Positions 34,080 through 43,990 are shown, numbered from the stretch's first letter. The stretch is DNA of 64,000 nt from Chthoniobacter sp. (GCA_021414005.1 JAIOPH010000013.1:1-64000), one strand, 5' to 3'. The notes: a model not told the origin generated them from the letters alone. Numbers and translations: made by a program.

Positions 34080-36344
34080 CTACTTCGCCGCCGCCACACC
34101 CGGGATGCGGTGGACGGTGCTGTGGATTTCCTGCTCGCAGGGTTTGCCGTCGGCACCCTGAACTTTGAATTTCAGCCGGATGGTCATCGCGGGCCGCATG
34201 TCGGCGAGCTGGAGAGTGAGCGTTTTCTTGTCGGGTGAAAGCGTGGCTTTCTCGACGGTCATGGTGTCCTGGCCTTTTGAGCCGTCGCTCACCTTGAAGT
34301 CGGGCGAGCCGTAGTTGCCGGTCCATTTGTAGTTCCAGCGTTTGATGTCGTAGTTCTGCACATCCGTGGCGGAGGCGGCGTCGAGCGGGCTGGTGAAGGT
34401 GAGTTGCACGCCGTCTTTCACCGCGTGCAGTTCGACGGGCATGGTGACGGTCGCGCCGGTGTAGCGGACGCGGGCGAAGCAGCCGAATTTCGCGGCGTCG
34501 CTCTGCCACACGTTCAGGCCGGAGACGTAGAGCTGGCCGTCCTTCGGGCTGAAGCGTCCGCGCATGATGCCGCTGGAAAACTTGAAGGGAAACTTCACGA
34601 CGGAGCCCTGGGCCACGCCGTCCACGGTTTCCATGGTGACGCCATAGAGCAGGCAGTGGCCGTAGCTCATGTGCAGCATGCGGCCCTCCCACGGGCCCCA
34701 TTTGCCGCCGCTCACCCAGACCTCGCCGCCGGGCGAATTGTCCACGTTTTGCGGCATCCAGAGGAGCGGCTCGTCGTAGCCAGCCACCGGTGTGGGCGCT
34801 TTCGAGTCGCCCCAGAATTCGGTGTGGAATTTCTCGCGATCCGCGGCGCTGCTCGGGTTGGCCTCGAATTCAGTGCCGTCCGGTCCCTTGAATTTGATCG
34901 TCTTGTGCGCGGCGGGCGTCATGCCGTAGAAGCCGCCGGGCTTGATGATGTTCAGCCGGTTCGCGGGCATCCAGTGGCCCTGATTGTCGCTGCAGGTCAG
35001 CATGTCCTTCGGCCCCATGCCGAGGCCGTTCGGCGCGCGCAGGCCGTTGGCGATGGGTTCCAGCTTCGAGCCGTCTTTGGAAACGCGGATCATCGTGCCC
35101 TGATGCGGGCTCATGTTCGTCGGCGTCCACGGCGAGCCTTTGCCGTAGTAGAAATTGCCGGCGCTGTCCGTTTGCAGGTCGAGCGCGAACTCGTGGTAGT
35201 TCTCGGTGACCACGCAGTCGTTGTTGAAGTTCTCGTAGAAGTCCGCTTCGCCGTCGCCGTTCAGATCGTGCAGGCGGGTGATCTGGTCGCGGCCGAGAAC
35301 GTAGATCTTACCGTCCACGACCTTGCAGCCGAGCGGCTGGAAAAGGCCGGTCGCAATGCGCTGCCACTTTACGTGTTCGAGTTTGTCGTCGAGCCCGCTG
35401 ACGTGCCACACATCACCGCCAATGTTCACCAGGGCGACATCACCATTTGGCAAAAAGTCATGCCCGCCGAAGCGCAGCCAGGATTTGTAGGGGTTGTTCT
35501 CGGGCGGCGTGATTTCATCAACGACATACGGACCGTCGCCGGTGCCGACTTTGCCCGGCGTCTCCAGGGCCTCGCCCCAATGTGCGGGCCCACCTTTGCA
35601 CAGCGCCACGAGATCGGGCACTGCGACCTTGGAAGCCTCGGGAGCCTGCGCCGCACCGGCAGCCACGACCACGCGGAACGTCGTCGCCGCCTGGCGGGCC
35701 GGCACGCGCAGCACGGTCTTGCCGTCGGCGGTTTTCTCGACCTTCGCACCGCCCGCGCCTTCCACAGTCGCCGCCAGTTCGCCGCCCGCTCCGAGCAGCA
35801 CGGTAACAGCCGGACCCACGCCCACGGCGATGGTGCGCGAGAGCAGCAGCGCGCCGTCTTTCACTTCGGCACCCGGCAGCTCCAGCACGGCGGATTTTCC
35901 GATGGTGTAGCTGAGGACGACTTTGTCGCCATGCACGTAGAGGCCGCGATATTTCGCCACGTCGGCTGGGAGGTTGCCCTGATGCCGGTCGCGCGGGTCG
36001 TCGCCGATTTCCGCAGCGCTGACGCCGGGCAGGTACGGCGTGGAAAATTTCACGTCGCCGCCGGGCGCGATCTGTCCCTCGAGGCCGCCGCGTCCGCCGG
36101 GAAACTTAATGAAGCCGCCAGTCCACGCCGCGCTAACGCGCAGGAGTTCGGGATCGAAAAGGACGGTCGCCGGATGCTCCTTGTCGCCGACTTTGATGGC
36201 GATGCCTTTGGCCGTGACCTGGCCGTTGATTTTGAAGCAGCCGGTGTGAAACGGCCCGAGATCGGTGGCGTCCCACGGGATGGCGGCGTGCAGCGGGAGC
36301 GCGAGGGCCGTGAAGGCGAGGGCGAGGAGGGAGTTTTTGGTCAT
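34080..36344 (-). CDS. Secreted beta-propeller protein, DUF6797-like
   Basis: 754 residues from the ATG at 36344 with signal peptide MTKNSLLALAFTALALPLHA. The N-terminal region (20-260) resembles DUF6797 of PVC bacteria (DATDLGPFHTGCFKINGQVTAKGIAIKVG, PGVSAAEIGDDPRDRHQGNLP). Residues 280-600 look like a glucose/sorbosone dehydrogenase-type propeller (RFGGHDFLPNGDVALVNIGGDVWHVSG, ANGLRAPNGLGMGPKDMLTCSDNQGHWMPANRLNII). The C-terminal 650-754 part is a beta-sandwich. No haem-binding CxxCH or PQQ motif is visible, so it is not a typical cytochrome fusion. Probably extracytoplasmic sugar-related binding or oxidation; function uncertain. Confidence 0.7.
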   Translation of the reverse strand: MTKNSLLALAFTALALPLHAAIPWDATDLGPFHTGCFKINGQVTAKGIAIKVGDKEHPATVLFDPELLRVSAAWTGGFIKFPGGRGGLEGQIAPGGDVKFSTPYLPGVSAAEIGDDPRDRHQGNLPADVAKYRGLYVHGDKVVLSYTIGKSAVLELPGAEVKDGALLLSRTIAVGVGPAVTVLLGAGGELAATVEGAGGAKVEKTADGKTVLRVPARQAATTFRVVVAAGAAQAPEASKVAVPDLVALCKGGPAHWGEALETPGKVGTGDGPYVVDEITPPENNPYKSWLRFGGHDFLPNGDVALVNIGGDVWHVSGLDDKLEHVKWQRIATGLFQPLGCKVVDGKIYVLGRDQITRLHDLNGDGEADFYENFNNDCVVTENYHEFALDLQTDSAGNFYYGKGSPWTPTNMSPHQGTMIRVSKDGSKLEPIANGLRAPNGLGMGPKDMLTCSDNQGHWMPANRLNIIKPGGFYGMTPAAHKTIKFKGPDGTEFEANPSSAADREKFHTEFWGDSKAPTPVAGYDEPLLWMPQNVDNSPGGEVWVSGGKWGPWEGRMLHMSYGHCLLYGVTMETVDGVAQGSVVKFPFKFSSGIMRGRFSPKDGQLYVSGLNVWQSDAAKFGCFARVRYTGATVTMPVELHAVKDGVQLTFTSPLDAASATDVQNYDIKRWNYKWTGNYGSPDFKVSDGSKGQDTMTVEKATLSPDKKTLTLQLADMRPAMTIRLKFKVQGADGKPCEQEIHSTVHRIPGVAAAK

Positions 36345-36517
36345 GAGTTTGGCAGCTTGGAGGTGAGGTTGAGGGAAGCGGAAAACGGCAGGGGCGCAAG
36401 GGAAGCAAAGCGCAAGGGGAAGCGCCAATACTAAATGCGGCCGTACTCGATGAGCGTCCGCGCGGCTCCACGCGGCGCTGAGCTTGTCCCATCACTCCCG
36501 GTAAGGGACCCGCTACC

Positions 36518-39505
36518 TCACGGCGCGGGCACCGCCGGCTGGACGAAGCGGTAAAAACGCGTGGTGAAATCGCCGGCATTCACGTCCACGAAGTCGCCGA
36601 CTTCGCCCGAGGGATCGGTGGTGCCGATCTCCTCCCAGTTCGCGAGATCCGTGGAGGCTTCGACCGTCCAGATGGTCGGCGACGCCGCGGCGGCCCCGAG
36701 TTTGGCATCGGCCACGAGAGCCGGCGGAGTCGGCGGCAGGGGAATCGGGAGGACGAGGTGATGGCGACGGCGAAGGAGCGCGCGCAGCTTCGCCGGGGTG
36801 GTGGTATTGAGAAAATAAGGGCGGTCGATAATGCTGATGCCGCCCGCCGGGGGCATGGCGAGGGTGCTGCCGATGAGAAAAGGCGGCAGGCCGGCCACGA
36901 GCGCCGGAGCATTGAGGGTGAGGGAGACCGTTTCCGTGATGGCACCGACGGTGACGAAAGGATCAATCACGATCGTGGCGCTCGAACTGCCAGCCGGGAT
37001 CGTCACGGAACTGGGGATCGTGGCGTAGTCCACGCCATTCGTCGCGGTGCCGCCGATGGTGTAGCTCACCACGAGAGGATCCGTGACGCTCCCGGTGCGC
37101 TCGATCGCGAAGGAGGCCGTGCGCCCGGGGAGGTCTTCGCGAAAGGCCAGCGCATCGGTGACGCGCACCGACACCGTGGGAATTCCGGGGGGCAGCAGCG
37201 CGTCGAGAATGTTGACCTCGGCGACCATGTGGTGGTCGTCGATGACGTAACTCCCGGCCGCGGGCGACGCGGGGACCGACGGCGCGAGCGTAATTTGCAG
37301 CAGCTCGGAAACCTCGGTGAGCAGATCATACGTGGGCACGACCACGATGTCCGCGCTGGTGGCCCCTGCCGGGATCGTGACGCTCCCGCTGAGCAGCGGG
37401 AAATCGACGCCGTTTTTGGCCATCGCGGGCCGCGGCTCGGTGACGTAGATCGTTTGCTTCGGCGGGATGGTGAAGGCGTAGTTCACGGTCAGCGGCACGT
37501 CGGTGGGGCCGCTCGTGCGCGTGACGGTGAAGACGGCCGGATCGGAACCGTCCGCGGTTTCCCGCCCCGTCGGATCGGTCGCCGCGATCGTGACCACGGG
37601 GAACGGCGGTGGGGTGGTGTCGTTATCGAGGATGCTGACGAGCGCGGAGGAACTCGGGCCGTAGAGAAAGCCGAAGTTCCAGTCGAAAGGACCGACCGGC
37701 CCCTCATTGAAACCAATGAACGGCGGGGTGTAGAGGGACATCGAAACCGTCTCGGCATTTTCGATGAGCAGATCGTCGATGGGGTTCACCTGGATGATCG
37801 CCTCGGTGGTGCCCGGCGCGAAGGAGAACCAGCGCCAAATGCCATTGGTGATCGTCCCGGAAGTGGGCGTCAGCGTGTAGTCGATGCCCTCGCGCGCCGT
37901 GCCACCCACGGCGAAAAGAAAACCCACCGTGGCCGACGCCGGCTGGCTGTGCGTCACGCGGAAGCTGGCCACATTCGGCGCTCCGGCGGAAACCTCCGCG
38001 CCTTCCGCGTCGAGCGGGTAGATATTGATGAAGGGCAGGTCAGGAGCCACCATGATCCCGACGTAGGCCGACGTCGACGAGATGCCGTGGTTGTTCGTGA
38101 CCCGCACCGTGAGCGGTCGCGTGTAGTAGTTGCTCGTGCTGGGGTTCGTGAAAATTACGTTCGCCGTGCCGCTGAACGGCGTGCCCGCAGGAGTGGACGC
38201 GGGCAACCCGGTCGTACCGGAATACGCGGTGCCGTCCGCGTAAACGGTGTAGCTCACGATGTATCCGTCCACCGCCGCCGCGGTGAAATTCACCGCTATC
38301 GGCTGGGTCGCGGCCGCCACCGCGTAGTTGCCCGGCGAGGTGATCGCCACCGTCGGCGGCGGGAGCGGGACCACGGTCACGGGAACGGCGGCCGAAGTAT
38401 TCGACGTGCCGTGGTCGTTCGTCACCTGCACGGTGAGCGCCTGCGCCGCGCCGGGGCTGGTGAGAGTGGCGCTCACCGTACCTGCGAACGGTGTGCCCGC
38501 GGGCGTATTCGCGGGCAGCCCCGTGGAGTCCGAAGCCACGGCCACGCCACCCACGAAAACGGTGTAACTCGTGACATACCCATCCGCCGCCGCGGCGGTG
38601 AAGTTCACGGTCAGCGAATCGCCCTGGGTCACCGAGGCATTGGCTCCCGGCGAGGTGATGGCCACCGTCGGAGCTGGCGGAAGATCCTCGCTGACGATCG
38701 TCGCGCTGGCCGTGATCGCCGGACCGAGCACATAGGCCTCCGCCGGGGAGGGCGTGCCGACGACATCCGTCGGGAGCAGCGTGAACGTGAGCGACACCGG
38801 ATCTTCCACGAGCAGATCGTCAATCGGGGCGATCACCACATCCACGAAAGGCACCCCGGCGGGGAGCGTGATCGTCGCGGGCAGCGCCGCAAAATCCGTT
38901 CCCGAAACCGCCGTGCCGCCGAGCGCGTAACGGACAGTGAGCGCGGGCGCGAGGTTGTTCGTGCGCGTAATGCGGAAGACCGCCGGATCGGTCCCGGCGG
39001 CCGTCTCCGTGGCCACGCCGTCCACCGCTGCCACGGTGACAATCGCGCGCGGTGCCGCGAGCGGGTCTTCATTGTCCGCGATGTTCACACTGGCACGATC
39101 CGCCGCGCCGACGGTGTAGGGAACATTCGCGCCGGTCGCCGTCTTGGTATCCAGCTTGATCCGCACATCCTCGGTCCCCTCCGTGAGCCAGTCGTCGAGC
39201 ACCGTCACCGGAATATCCAGCGTGCTGCTGCCCGCCGGGATGACAACCGACGCGCCGATGCTCCCGCCAAACGTGTAATCCTCTCCCTGCACCGCGACAC
39301 CGCTCACTTTCACCCACACCGTGAGCGCGCTGGCCGTGCTCCCGGTGCGCGCGATGCGCATCGTACCGGCATCCGCCGCCTGCCCCGGCAGCACCTCCGC
39401 CGCACTCGCATCCGGAGCGGTGATCGTCACCGTGGTTTGCGCAAAAGCCGGCACGCCAAAAAGGGCCAGCACGCACGTGAGCAGGAGAAAGCGGAGCGTT
39501 TTCAT
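36518..39505 (-). CDS. Secreted Calx-beta repeat protein
   Basis: 995 residues from the ATG at 39505, signal peptide MKTLRFLLLTCVLALFGVPAFAQ. At least five Calx-beta domains are seen, marked by repeated GGTAVSGTDFAALPATITLPAG or GGTATNGVDYATIPSSVTIPAGSSSATI and DDLLVEDPVSLTF. Two Ig-like (Big_9) modules lie at about 330-520 (VAITSPGANASVTQGDS). Calx-beta domains bind calcium and build adhesive stalks. The last 60 residues (WTVEASTDLANWEEIG ... FYRFVQPAVPAP) belong to the shared C-terminal module. No PEP-CTERM tail. Probably an adhesin or outer layer protein. Confidence 0.85.
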   Translation of the reverse strand: MKTLRFLLLTCVLALFGVPAFAQTTVTITAPDASAAEVLPGQAADAGTMRIARTGSTASALTVWVKVSGVAVQGEDYTFGGSIGASVVIPAGSSTLDIPVTVLDDWLTEGTEDVRIKLDTKTATGANVPYTVGAADRASVNIADNEDPLAAPRAIVTVAAVDGVATETAAGTDPAVFRITRTNNLAPALTVRYALGGTAVSGTDFAALPATITLPAGVPFVDVVIAPIDDLLVEDPVSLTFTLLPTDVVGTPSPAEAYVLGPAITASATIVSEDLPPAPTVAITSPGANASVTQGDSLTVNFTAAAADGYVTSYTVFVGGVAVASDSTGLPANTPAGTPFAGTVSATLTSPGAAQALTVQVTNDHGTSNTSAAVPVTVVPLPPPTVAITSPGNYAVAAATQPIAVNFTAAAVDGYIVSYTVYADGTAYSGTTGLPASTPAGTPFSGTANVIFTNPSTSNYYTRPLTVRVTNNHGISSTSAYVGIMVAPDLPFINIYPLDAEGAEVSAGAPNVASFRVTHSQPASATVGFLFAVGGTAREGIDYTLTPTSGTITNGIWRWFSFAPGTTEAIIQVNPIDDLLIENAETVSMSLYTPPFIGFNEGPVGPFDWNFGFLYGPSSSALVSILDNDTTPPPFPVVTIAATDPTGRETADGSDPAVFTVTRTSGPTDVPLTVNYAFTIPPKQTIYVTEPRPAMAKNGVDFPLLSGSVTIPAGATSADIVVVPTYDLLTEVSELLQITLAPSVPASPAAGSYVIDDHHMVAEVNILDALLPPGIPTVSVRVTDALAFREDLPGRTASFAIERTGSVTDPLVVSYTIGGTATNGVDYATIPSSVTIPAGSSSATIVIDPFVTVGAITETVSLTLNAPALVAGLPPFLIGSTLAMPPAGGISIIDRPYFLNTTTPAKLRALLRRRHHLVLPIPLPPTPPALVADAKLGAAAASPTIWTVEASTDLANWEEIGTTDPSGEVGDFVDVNAGDFTTRFYRFVQPAVPAP

Positions 39506-39697
39506 AGGCGTCGGGGGCGGAGGACTGCGCGAACGTCGCGAACCGGCACCACCCCGGCAAACGGGCAAGCGTAACAGTATTGTTACACTTTCCGCCCCGC
39601 GCTCGCAGGGGAACACGGGAGCGCACGCGTCCTCGGCAGAGTTCACTCCGCCGTGCCCACAGCACCGCTCCGCACCGCTACCCTCCCCAGCTCGCCG

Positions 39698-40642
39698 CTA
39701 CTTTTTCTCCACGATCCAGATGTTCCGATAGAACACCGGATTGCCATGTGCCTGAAGCTGGATCGGCCCGGGCTCGGGGCCTTCCTTGCCGCCGGCGGCG
39801 GTCGTGGTGTGCGGCACTTCGGTGTGATCCTGCACGAGCACGCCGTTGAGCTTCACGGTCATCACGGCGTTCTTCACCTTCTTGTCGCCCTCGTATTTCG
39901 CGGCCACGAACTCGATGTCGTAGGTCTGCCACGAGAGCGGCGGGAAGCACATGTTCAGCTTCGGCGCGGCCACGCTGTAGATGCCGCCCGTCTCGTTGTT
40001 CTCGCCTTTCAGGCCAAAGGAATCGAGCACCTGGCACTCAAAACGATCCTGCACGTAGATGCCGCTGTTGCCCCGGCCCTGGCCGCGCGCAAACGGCTTG
40101 AACGGCGTGCGGAACTCCACATGCAGCGTGCAATCGCCGAATTTCCCCTTCGATTTCGTCCCGCCCGCGAGCAGCTTCCGCTCGTCCATTTTTCCGCCCT
40201 CCCAGGCGTCGGCATTCGTGCCGTCGAAAAGGACCGTCGCCCCGGCGGGCGGCTTCGCCCCGAGCGTCGGCGACTCCCGCACGGTGCGCTTGATCGTCCA
40301 CGACTTGCCTTCGTCGTTCGTTCCCTTGATCTGCCCGTCCGCGATCTCGCCCTTCCAGCCGTTGCCATTGAAAACGACCTTGTCGCCCTCGCGCTTCGCA
40401 TCCACCTCCACCTTTTTCTCGAAATCCGCCACCGCCCCCGGCAGCCCCTTGTCCCAGCCGACGATGCGGAATTTTCCATCCCCCAGCGCGATGACCTGCG
40501 CCGCACAGTTCTCCCCGACGTATTCCCCCTGCACCGCAAAGTCCGGCCCGGCGTCGGCCGGTTCGAGGAAAGTGGGATCGGCGGCGAAAGCGACAGACGC
40601 GAACACAAAAGTAGCGGCGGTAAAATTGCGGAAGGACGACAT
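39698..40642 (-). CDS. DUF1080 (3-keto-disaccharide hydrolase-like) secreted protein
   Basis: 314 residues, signal peptide (residues 1-21). Residues 130-312 match DUF1080 (LFDGTNADAWEGG, LHVEFRTPFKPFARGQGRGNSGIYVQDRFECQVLDSFG, WQTYDIEFVAAKY, GPIQLQAHGNPVFYRNIWI), a concanavalin-like fold now linked to 3-keto-glycoside hydrolysis. Residues 25-120 are an additional domain. A second member lies at 62742. It shares the block with the Calx-beta and propeller proteins, all convergent or minus strand. Confidence 0.88.
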   Translation of the reverse strand: MSSFRNFTAATFVFASVAFAADPTFLEPADAGPDFAVQGEYVGENCAAQVIALGDGKFRIVGWDKGLPGAVADFEKKVEVDAKREGDKVVFNGNGWKGEIADGQIKGTNDEGKSWTIKRTVRESPTLGAKPPAGATVLFDGTNADAWEGGKMDERKLLAGGTKSKGKFGDCTLHVEFRTPFKPFARGQGRGNSGIYVQDRFECQVLDSFGLKGENNETGGIYSVAAPKLNMCFPPLSWQTYDIEFVAAKYEGDKKVKNAVMTVKLNGVLVQDHTEVPHTTTAAGGKEGPEPGPIQLQAHGNPVFYRNIWIVEKK

Positions 40643-40780
40643 GGGCGTGACGAATAACGGGTTTAACCGAGTGAAGCAACCACCAGCCGGGGAGTTTTTG
40701 TCAGGCTCACATGGTAAATCTCTATCAAGCCAAGTCGCCGCCGCTTGCTTCGCTCCGCCCGACTCGCTATTCCCCGGCGC

Positions 40781-41500
40781 ATGGATTCCTCAGCATTTCA
40801 AGCCGGTCAGGCCGCCGGCCTACTTGTCGGCATCATCTTCGGCTTCGCCACGGTCGCCTTTGCGGTGGTCGCGATCATCCTGGCCTTTGTGCGGAAAACG
40901 CGAGGCTGGATCATCACGGCCTGCGTGACCGGCGGCATCTCGCTGCTGCTCGTTGTCGGGACCATCGGGGCGGGCATCTACTTTGCCCAGCAAACGGCGA
41001 AAAAGAACCGGGCAATGACGACCATCCACTCCACCGACGGTCTCACGAGCATCGACACTCCCGGTAACTGGAAAACGCTCGGCAACCTGAATGCCATCGC
41101 GAGCATCCAAGCTGGCAACCTCCTCCGGGAAGAATACGCGATGGTGATTTCCGAACCGAATCCGAACGGCCTCAAACTCGACCCGTTCGTCGAGGCGGTC
41201 GTCGCGCAAATGGTGGGCAAGATGGACAGCGGCACGCCGGGCGAAACGACGAAGATTTCTGTCAATGGACTGGAGGCGCGCCGCGTGCGGATCGATTGCA
41301 AGTCAGCCAAATTGAAGATCGTCTATCAACTAACCGCGATAGATGACGGAGAAAACCTCCACCAGGTGCTCTGCTGGACGCTCGCCACCAAAGAATTCAC
41401 CGCGCTCCCGGTGCTGACCCGCGTCGCGGACAGCTTTCGCGTAACCAAGCCACCGAGTGCCGTAAAGGAACCTGAACCCGCGCTGGAGGAATCCAAGTAG
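40781..41500 (+). CDS. Hypothetical membrane-anchored protein
   Basis: 239 residues from the ATG at 40781. Two hydrophobic segments lie near the N-terminus (about 8-33 and 39-62), followed by a 170-residue domain (SIDTPGNWKTLGNLNAIASIQAGNLLREEYAMVISEP ... FRVTKPPSA) facing one side of the membrane. I recognise no family; the domain resembles small 'photosystem P840/PsbP-like' or DUF1795-like sheets only loosely. It is convergent with rplL and separated by a bidirectional terminator. Confidence 0.65.
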   Translation: MDSSAFQAGQAAGLLVGIIFGFATVAFAVVAIILAFVRKTRGWIITACVTGGISLLLVVGTIGAGIYFAQQTAKKNRAMTTIHSTDGLTSIDTPGNWKTLGNLNAIASIQAGNLLREEYAMVISEPNPNGLKLDPFVEAVVAQMVGKMDSGTPGETTKISVNGLEARRVRIDCKSAKLKIVYQLTAIDDGENLHQVLCWTLATKEFTALPVLTRVADSFRVTKPPSAVKEPEPALEESK

Positions 41501-41520
41501 CCCTCCCGCGCCCCCAGCAA

Positions 41521-41548
41521 AAACGCGACCCTTGGCAGGGTCGCGTTT
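41521..41548. terminator. Bidirectional terminator after rplL
   Basis: AAACGCGACCC (41521-41531) pairs perfectly with GGGTCGCGTTT (41538-41548), loop TTGGCA. It lies between the convergent 40781 gene and rplL, with A- and T-rich flanks on both sides. Confidence 0.8.
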
Positions 41549-41593
41549 CTGTGGACCAAACTCGGGCGAGTTCGGTGGGAGGTGCGGGCGAGA

Positions 41594-41977
41594 TTACTTG
41601 ATCTCGACCTTGGCGCCGGCCGCTTCGATCTTCTTCTTGATCTCTTCGGCTTCTTCCTTGGTGACACCTTCCTTGAGGGTCTTCGGAGCGCCTTCGACGA
41701 GCGCCTTGGCTTCGGCGAGGCCGAGGCCAGCGACGCACGCGCGCACTTCCTTGATGACGCCGATTTTGTTGGCGCCGGTTTCCTTGAGGATGACGTCAAA
41801 CGCCGTCTTCTCTTCGACCGGAGCGGCTGCCGCCGCGCCACCACCGCCGGCTGCTGCGACTGCGACCGGAGCCGCGGCGCTAACGCCCCACTTTTCTTCG
41901 AGCTGCTTCACGAGGTCCGCGACTTCGAGGACGGTGAGACCGCTGAGTTGTTCCACTAATGTGCTGGTATCTGCCAT
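41594..41977 (-). CDS. rplL: 50S ribosomal protein L7/L12
   Basis: 127 residues from ATG at 41977. N-terminal dimer domain ([27 protein letters not shown]), Ala-rich hinge ([20 protein letters not shown]) and C-terminal domain ([72 protein letters not shown]). It forms the ribosomal stalk with L10 and recruits translation factors. It is the last gene of the cluster; 157 nt separate it from rplJ, and rpoB does not follow. Confidence 0.97.
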   Translation of the reverse strand: MADTSTLVEQLSGLTVLEVADLVKQLEEKWGVSAAAPVAVAAAGGGGAAAAAPVEEKTAFDVILKETGANKIGVIKEVRACVAGLGLAEAKALVEGAPKTLKEGVTKEEAEEIKKKIEAAGAKVEIK

Positions 41978-42134
41978 ATGCTTATTACTGCGCGGTATCG
42001 TCGCCACCCGAAGCTTCGGGCGATTTCAGACCAGCAGCCGCCGGCCCGACGAGGAACCATTTGTTCATTGTTAATTTCGCGGACACCAATTGCGATGCCC
42101 GCGCTTCCCCGGTTGGCACCGGGAAAATCTTGGT
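41978..42134 (-). promoter_or_regulatory. rplJ-rplL spacer with two palindromes
   Basis: 157 nt. Contains a perfect palindrome CCCGAAGCTTCGGG (42007-42020) and a hairpin CCCGGT-TGGC-ACCGGG (42109-42124). Such spacers often carry attenuation or processing sites that let rplL be made in excess over rplJ; this is inference. Confidence 0.35.
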
Positions 42135-42677
42135 CTATGCCGACGGTGCGGAGGCAGCCGGGGAGTTGGCGGCGTCTTTGTCGGCCTTGGCCTGAAGCAG
42201 GCGGGCGAGGGACGAAGCCGGCTCGTTGAGCACGCGGACCAGCTTGCTTGCCGGGGCGTTGAGCACGCCGAGGAGGGTCGCCAGCAGGACTTCGCGGGAA
42301 GGCAAATCGGCGATGGCTTTGATCTGGTCGGTCGATACCACGATCCTGTCCACGACGCCCGTTTTCATCTCGGGCTTCTTGAATTCAGCGGTAAAGTTCT
42401 TCAGCACTTTGGCTGCGGCGGCGACATCTTTGTCACCGACCACGATCGCGGTCTGACCTTTCAGGCCGTCGAGTTCCGGCAGGCCGACGCTCTTGGCGGC
42501 ACGGCGCAGGAAAGTGTTCTTTACGACGTGGCAACGGGCTCCAACGTTCCAAAGCCGGGTGCGGAGTTCGGCGAACTGATCGACTTTCAAGCCGGTGTAA
42601 TCGGCAACGAACAGGAACGGCGAGGCGTTCAATTTCGCCTGCAAATCTTCTACGATGGTCTCTTTCGCGGGATGCAT
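42135..42677 (-). CDS. rplJ: 50S ribosomal protein L10
   Basis: 180 residues. Typical L10 sequence (MHPAKETIVEDLQAKLNASPFLFVADYTGLKVDQFAELRTRLW...GARCHVVKNTFLRRA). It anchors L7/L12 to the ribosome base and in many bacteria represses its own mRNA. It starts 15 nt after the rplA stop. Confidence 0.97.
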   Translation of the reverse strand: MHPAKETIVEDLQAKLNASPFLFVADYTGLKVDQFAELRTRLWNVGARCHVVKNTFLRRAAKSVGLPELDGLKGQTAIVVGDKDVAAAAKVLKNFTAEFKKPEMKTGVVDRIVVSTDQIKAIADLPSREVLLATLLGVLNAPASKLVRVLNEPASSLARLLQAKADKDAANSPAASAPSA

Positions 42678-42692
42678 GGAATAAGTCTCCGG

Positions 42693-43394
42693 TTAGTTCT
42701 TGATGAAGGACGAGGCGTCAATTTTCAGACCCGGCGTCATGGTGGCACTGAGCGTCACGTTTTCGACGAAGATGCCCTTGGCGGTTGCCGGGCGGGCCTT
42801 GACCACAGCCTCGATAACCGCAGTGCCATTCTCCACAAGCGCCTGCGCCTCGAAGGAAAACTTGCCCACGGGCACGGCGCAATTGCCGTTCTTGTCGAGC
42901 TTGAACTCCACGCGTCCGGCTTTGACCTCTTTTACGGCTTTCGCGGTGTCTTCAGTCACGGTGCCGGTCTTCGGATTCGGCATCAGTCCACGCGGGCCGA
43001 GAACCTTGCCGAGCTTGCGAACTTCAGCCATCGCTCCGGGCGTGGCAATCGCGACGTCGAACTCCTGGAACCCACCCACGCACTTCTCGATCATGTCCTT
43101 GTAACCGACGAACTCCGCGCCAGCCTCGCGGGCGGCGTTGGCGGCCTGACCTTCGGCGAAAACGAGCACGCGCACGTTTTTACCAGAGCCATTGGGCAGC
43201 GGGCAGGTGCCCCGGACCATCTGATCGGATTGTTTCGGGTCCACTCCGAGGCGGAAGGAAAGCGTGACCGTCTGGTCAAACTTCGGGGCAGGAAGCATCT
43301 TCAGAACCGAGACGGCTTCAGGAAGAGCGTAGCTCTTTTTGGCGTCCACCTTTTCGGCGGCGGAACGATACCGTTTGCTGCGTTTGTTTTGCAT
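42693..43394 (-). CDS. rplA: 50S ribosomal protein L1
   Basis: 233 residues with the L1 core (DQTVTLSFRLGVDPKQSDQMVRGTCPLPNGSGKNVRVLVFAEG, and PRGLMPNPKTGTV). It binds 23S rRNA at the L1 stalk and helps release E-site tRNA. The gap of 124 nt to rplK (43395-43518) could hold the L1 autoregulation site; I see no gene in it. Confidence 0.97.
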   Translation of the reverse strand: MQNKRSKRYRSAAEKVDAKKSYALPEAVSVLKMLPAPKFDQTVTLSFRLGVDPKQSDQMVRGTCPLPNGSGKNVRVLVFAEGQAANAAREAGAEFVGYKDMIEKCVGGFQEFDVAIATPGAMAEVRKLGKVLGPRGLMPNPKTGTVTEDTAKAVKEVKAGRVEFKLDKNGNCAVPVGKFSFEAQALVENGTAVIEAVVKARPATAKGIFVENVTLSATMTPGLKIDASSFIKN

Positions 43395-43518
43395 GTTGGG
43401 TTGCAGTGCTGGCGAGCGTGTGGCGCTCTCCTGCGGGTTTGGTTTTGGTTTTTTCCGCCTTGGAAGCGGGCGCGGAAGCTATCGGAGGGATGCTCCCTGT
43501 CAAAAGGAAATTAGAAGA

Positions 43519-43947
43519 CTACTGCGCCTCGACCTCCACACCCATCTGCCGCGCGGTGCCGGCGATGATGCGGTAGGCGGCGGACTCGTCGCGCGCATTG
43601 AGGTCCTTCATCTTGATCTTCACGATGTCGAGAACCTGCTTTTTGGTCAGTTTGCCAACCTTCTGCTTGTTGGGCTCCTTGGAGCCGGCAGCGATGTTCG
43701 CAATCTTTTTGATCAGAATCGACGCGGGAGGCGACTTGGTAATGAAGCTGAAGGTCTTGTCCTTATAGACGGTGATGACCACCGGCAGGATGTCGCCAGC
43801 CTGCTTCTGCGTGGCGGCGTTGAACTCCTTGCAGAAGGCCATGATGTTCACGCCCTGTTGACCGAGCGCGGGACCCACGGGCGGCGCGGGGTTCGCCTGA
43901 CCCGCAGGGATCTGAAGTTTGATTTTACCGACGATTTCTTTAGCCAT
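43519..43947 (-). CDS. rplK: 50S ribosomal protein L11
   Basis: 142 residues with the canonical opening [41 protein letters not shown] and the [12 protein letters not shown] end. It binds the GTPase-associated centre of 23S rRNA. Confidence 0.98.
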   Translation of the reverse strand: MAKEIVGKIKLQIPAGQANPAPPVGPALGQQGVNIMAFCKEFNAATQKQAGDILPVVITVYKDKTFSFITKSPPASILIKKIANIAAGSKEPNKQKVGKLTKKQVLDIVKIKMKDLNARDESAAYRIIAGTARQMGVEVEAQ

Positions 43948-43990
43948 CTGTCTAGTGAGTTAGAGTTGAGTTACGGAGTAGGGATAAGTG

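Noticed and set aside
36758..39574. A 938-codon plus-strand open frame opposite the Calx-beta gene
   Set aside because: Antisense to a clear repeat protein; composition (Arg/Gly/His-rich) is that of a shadow frame.
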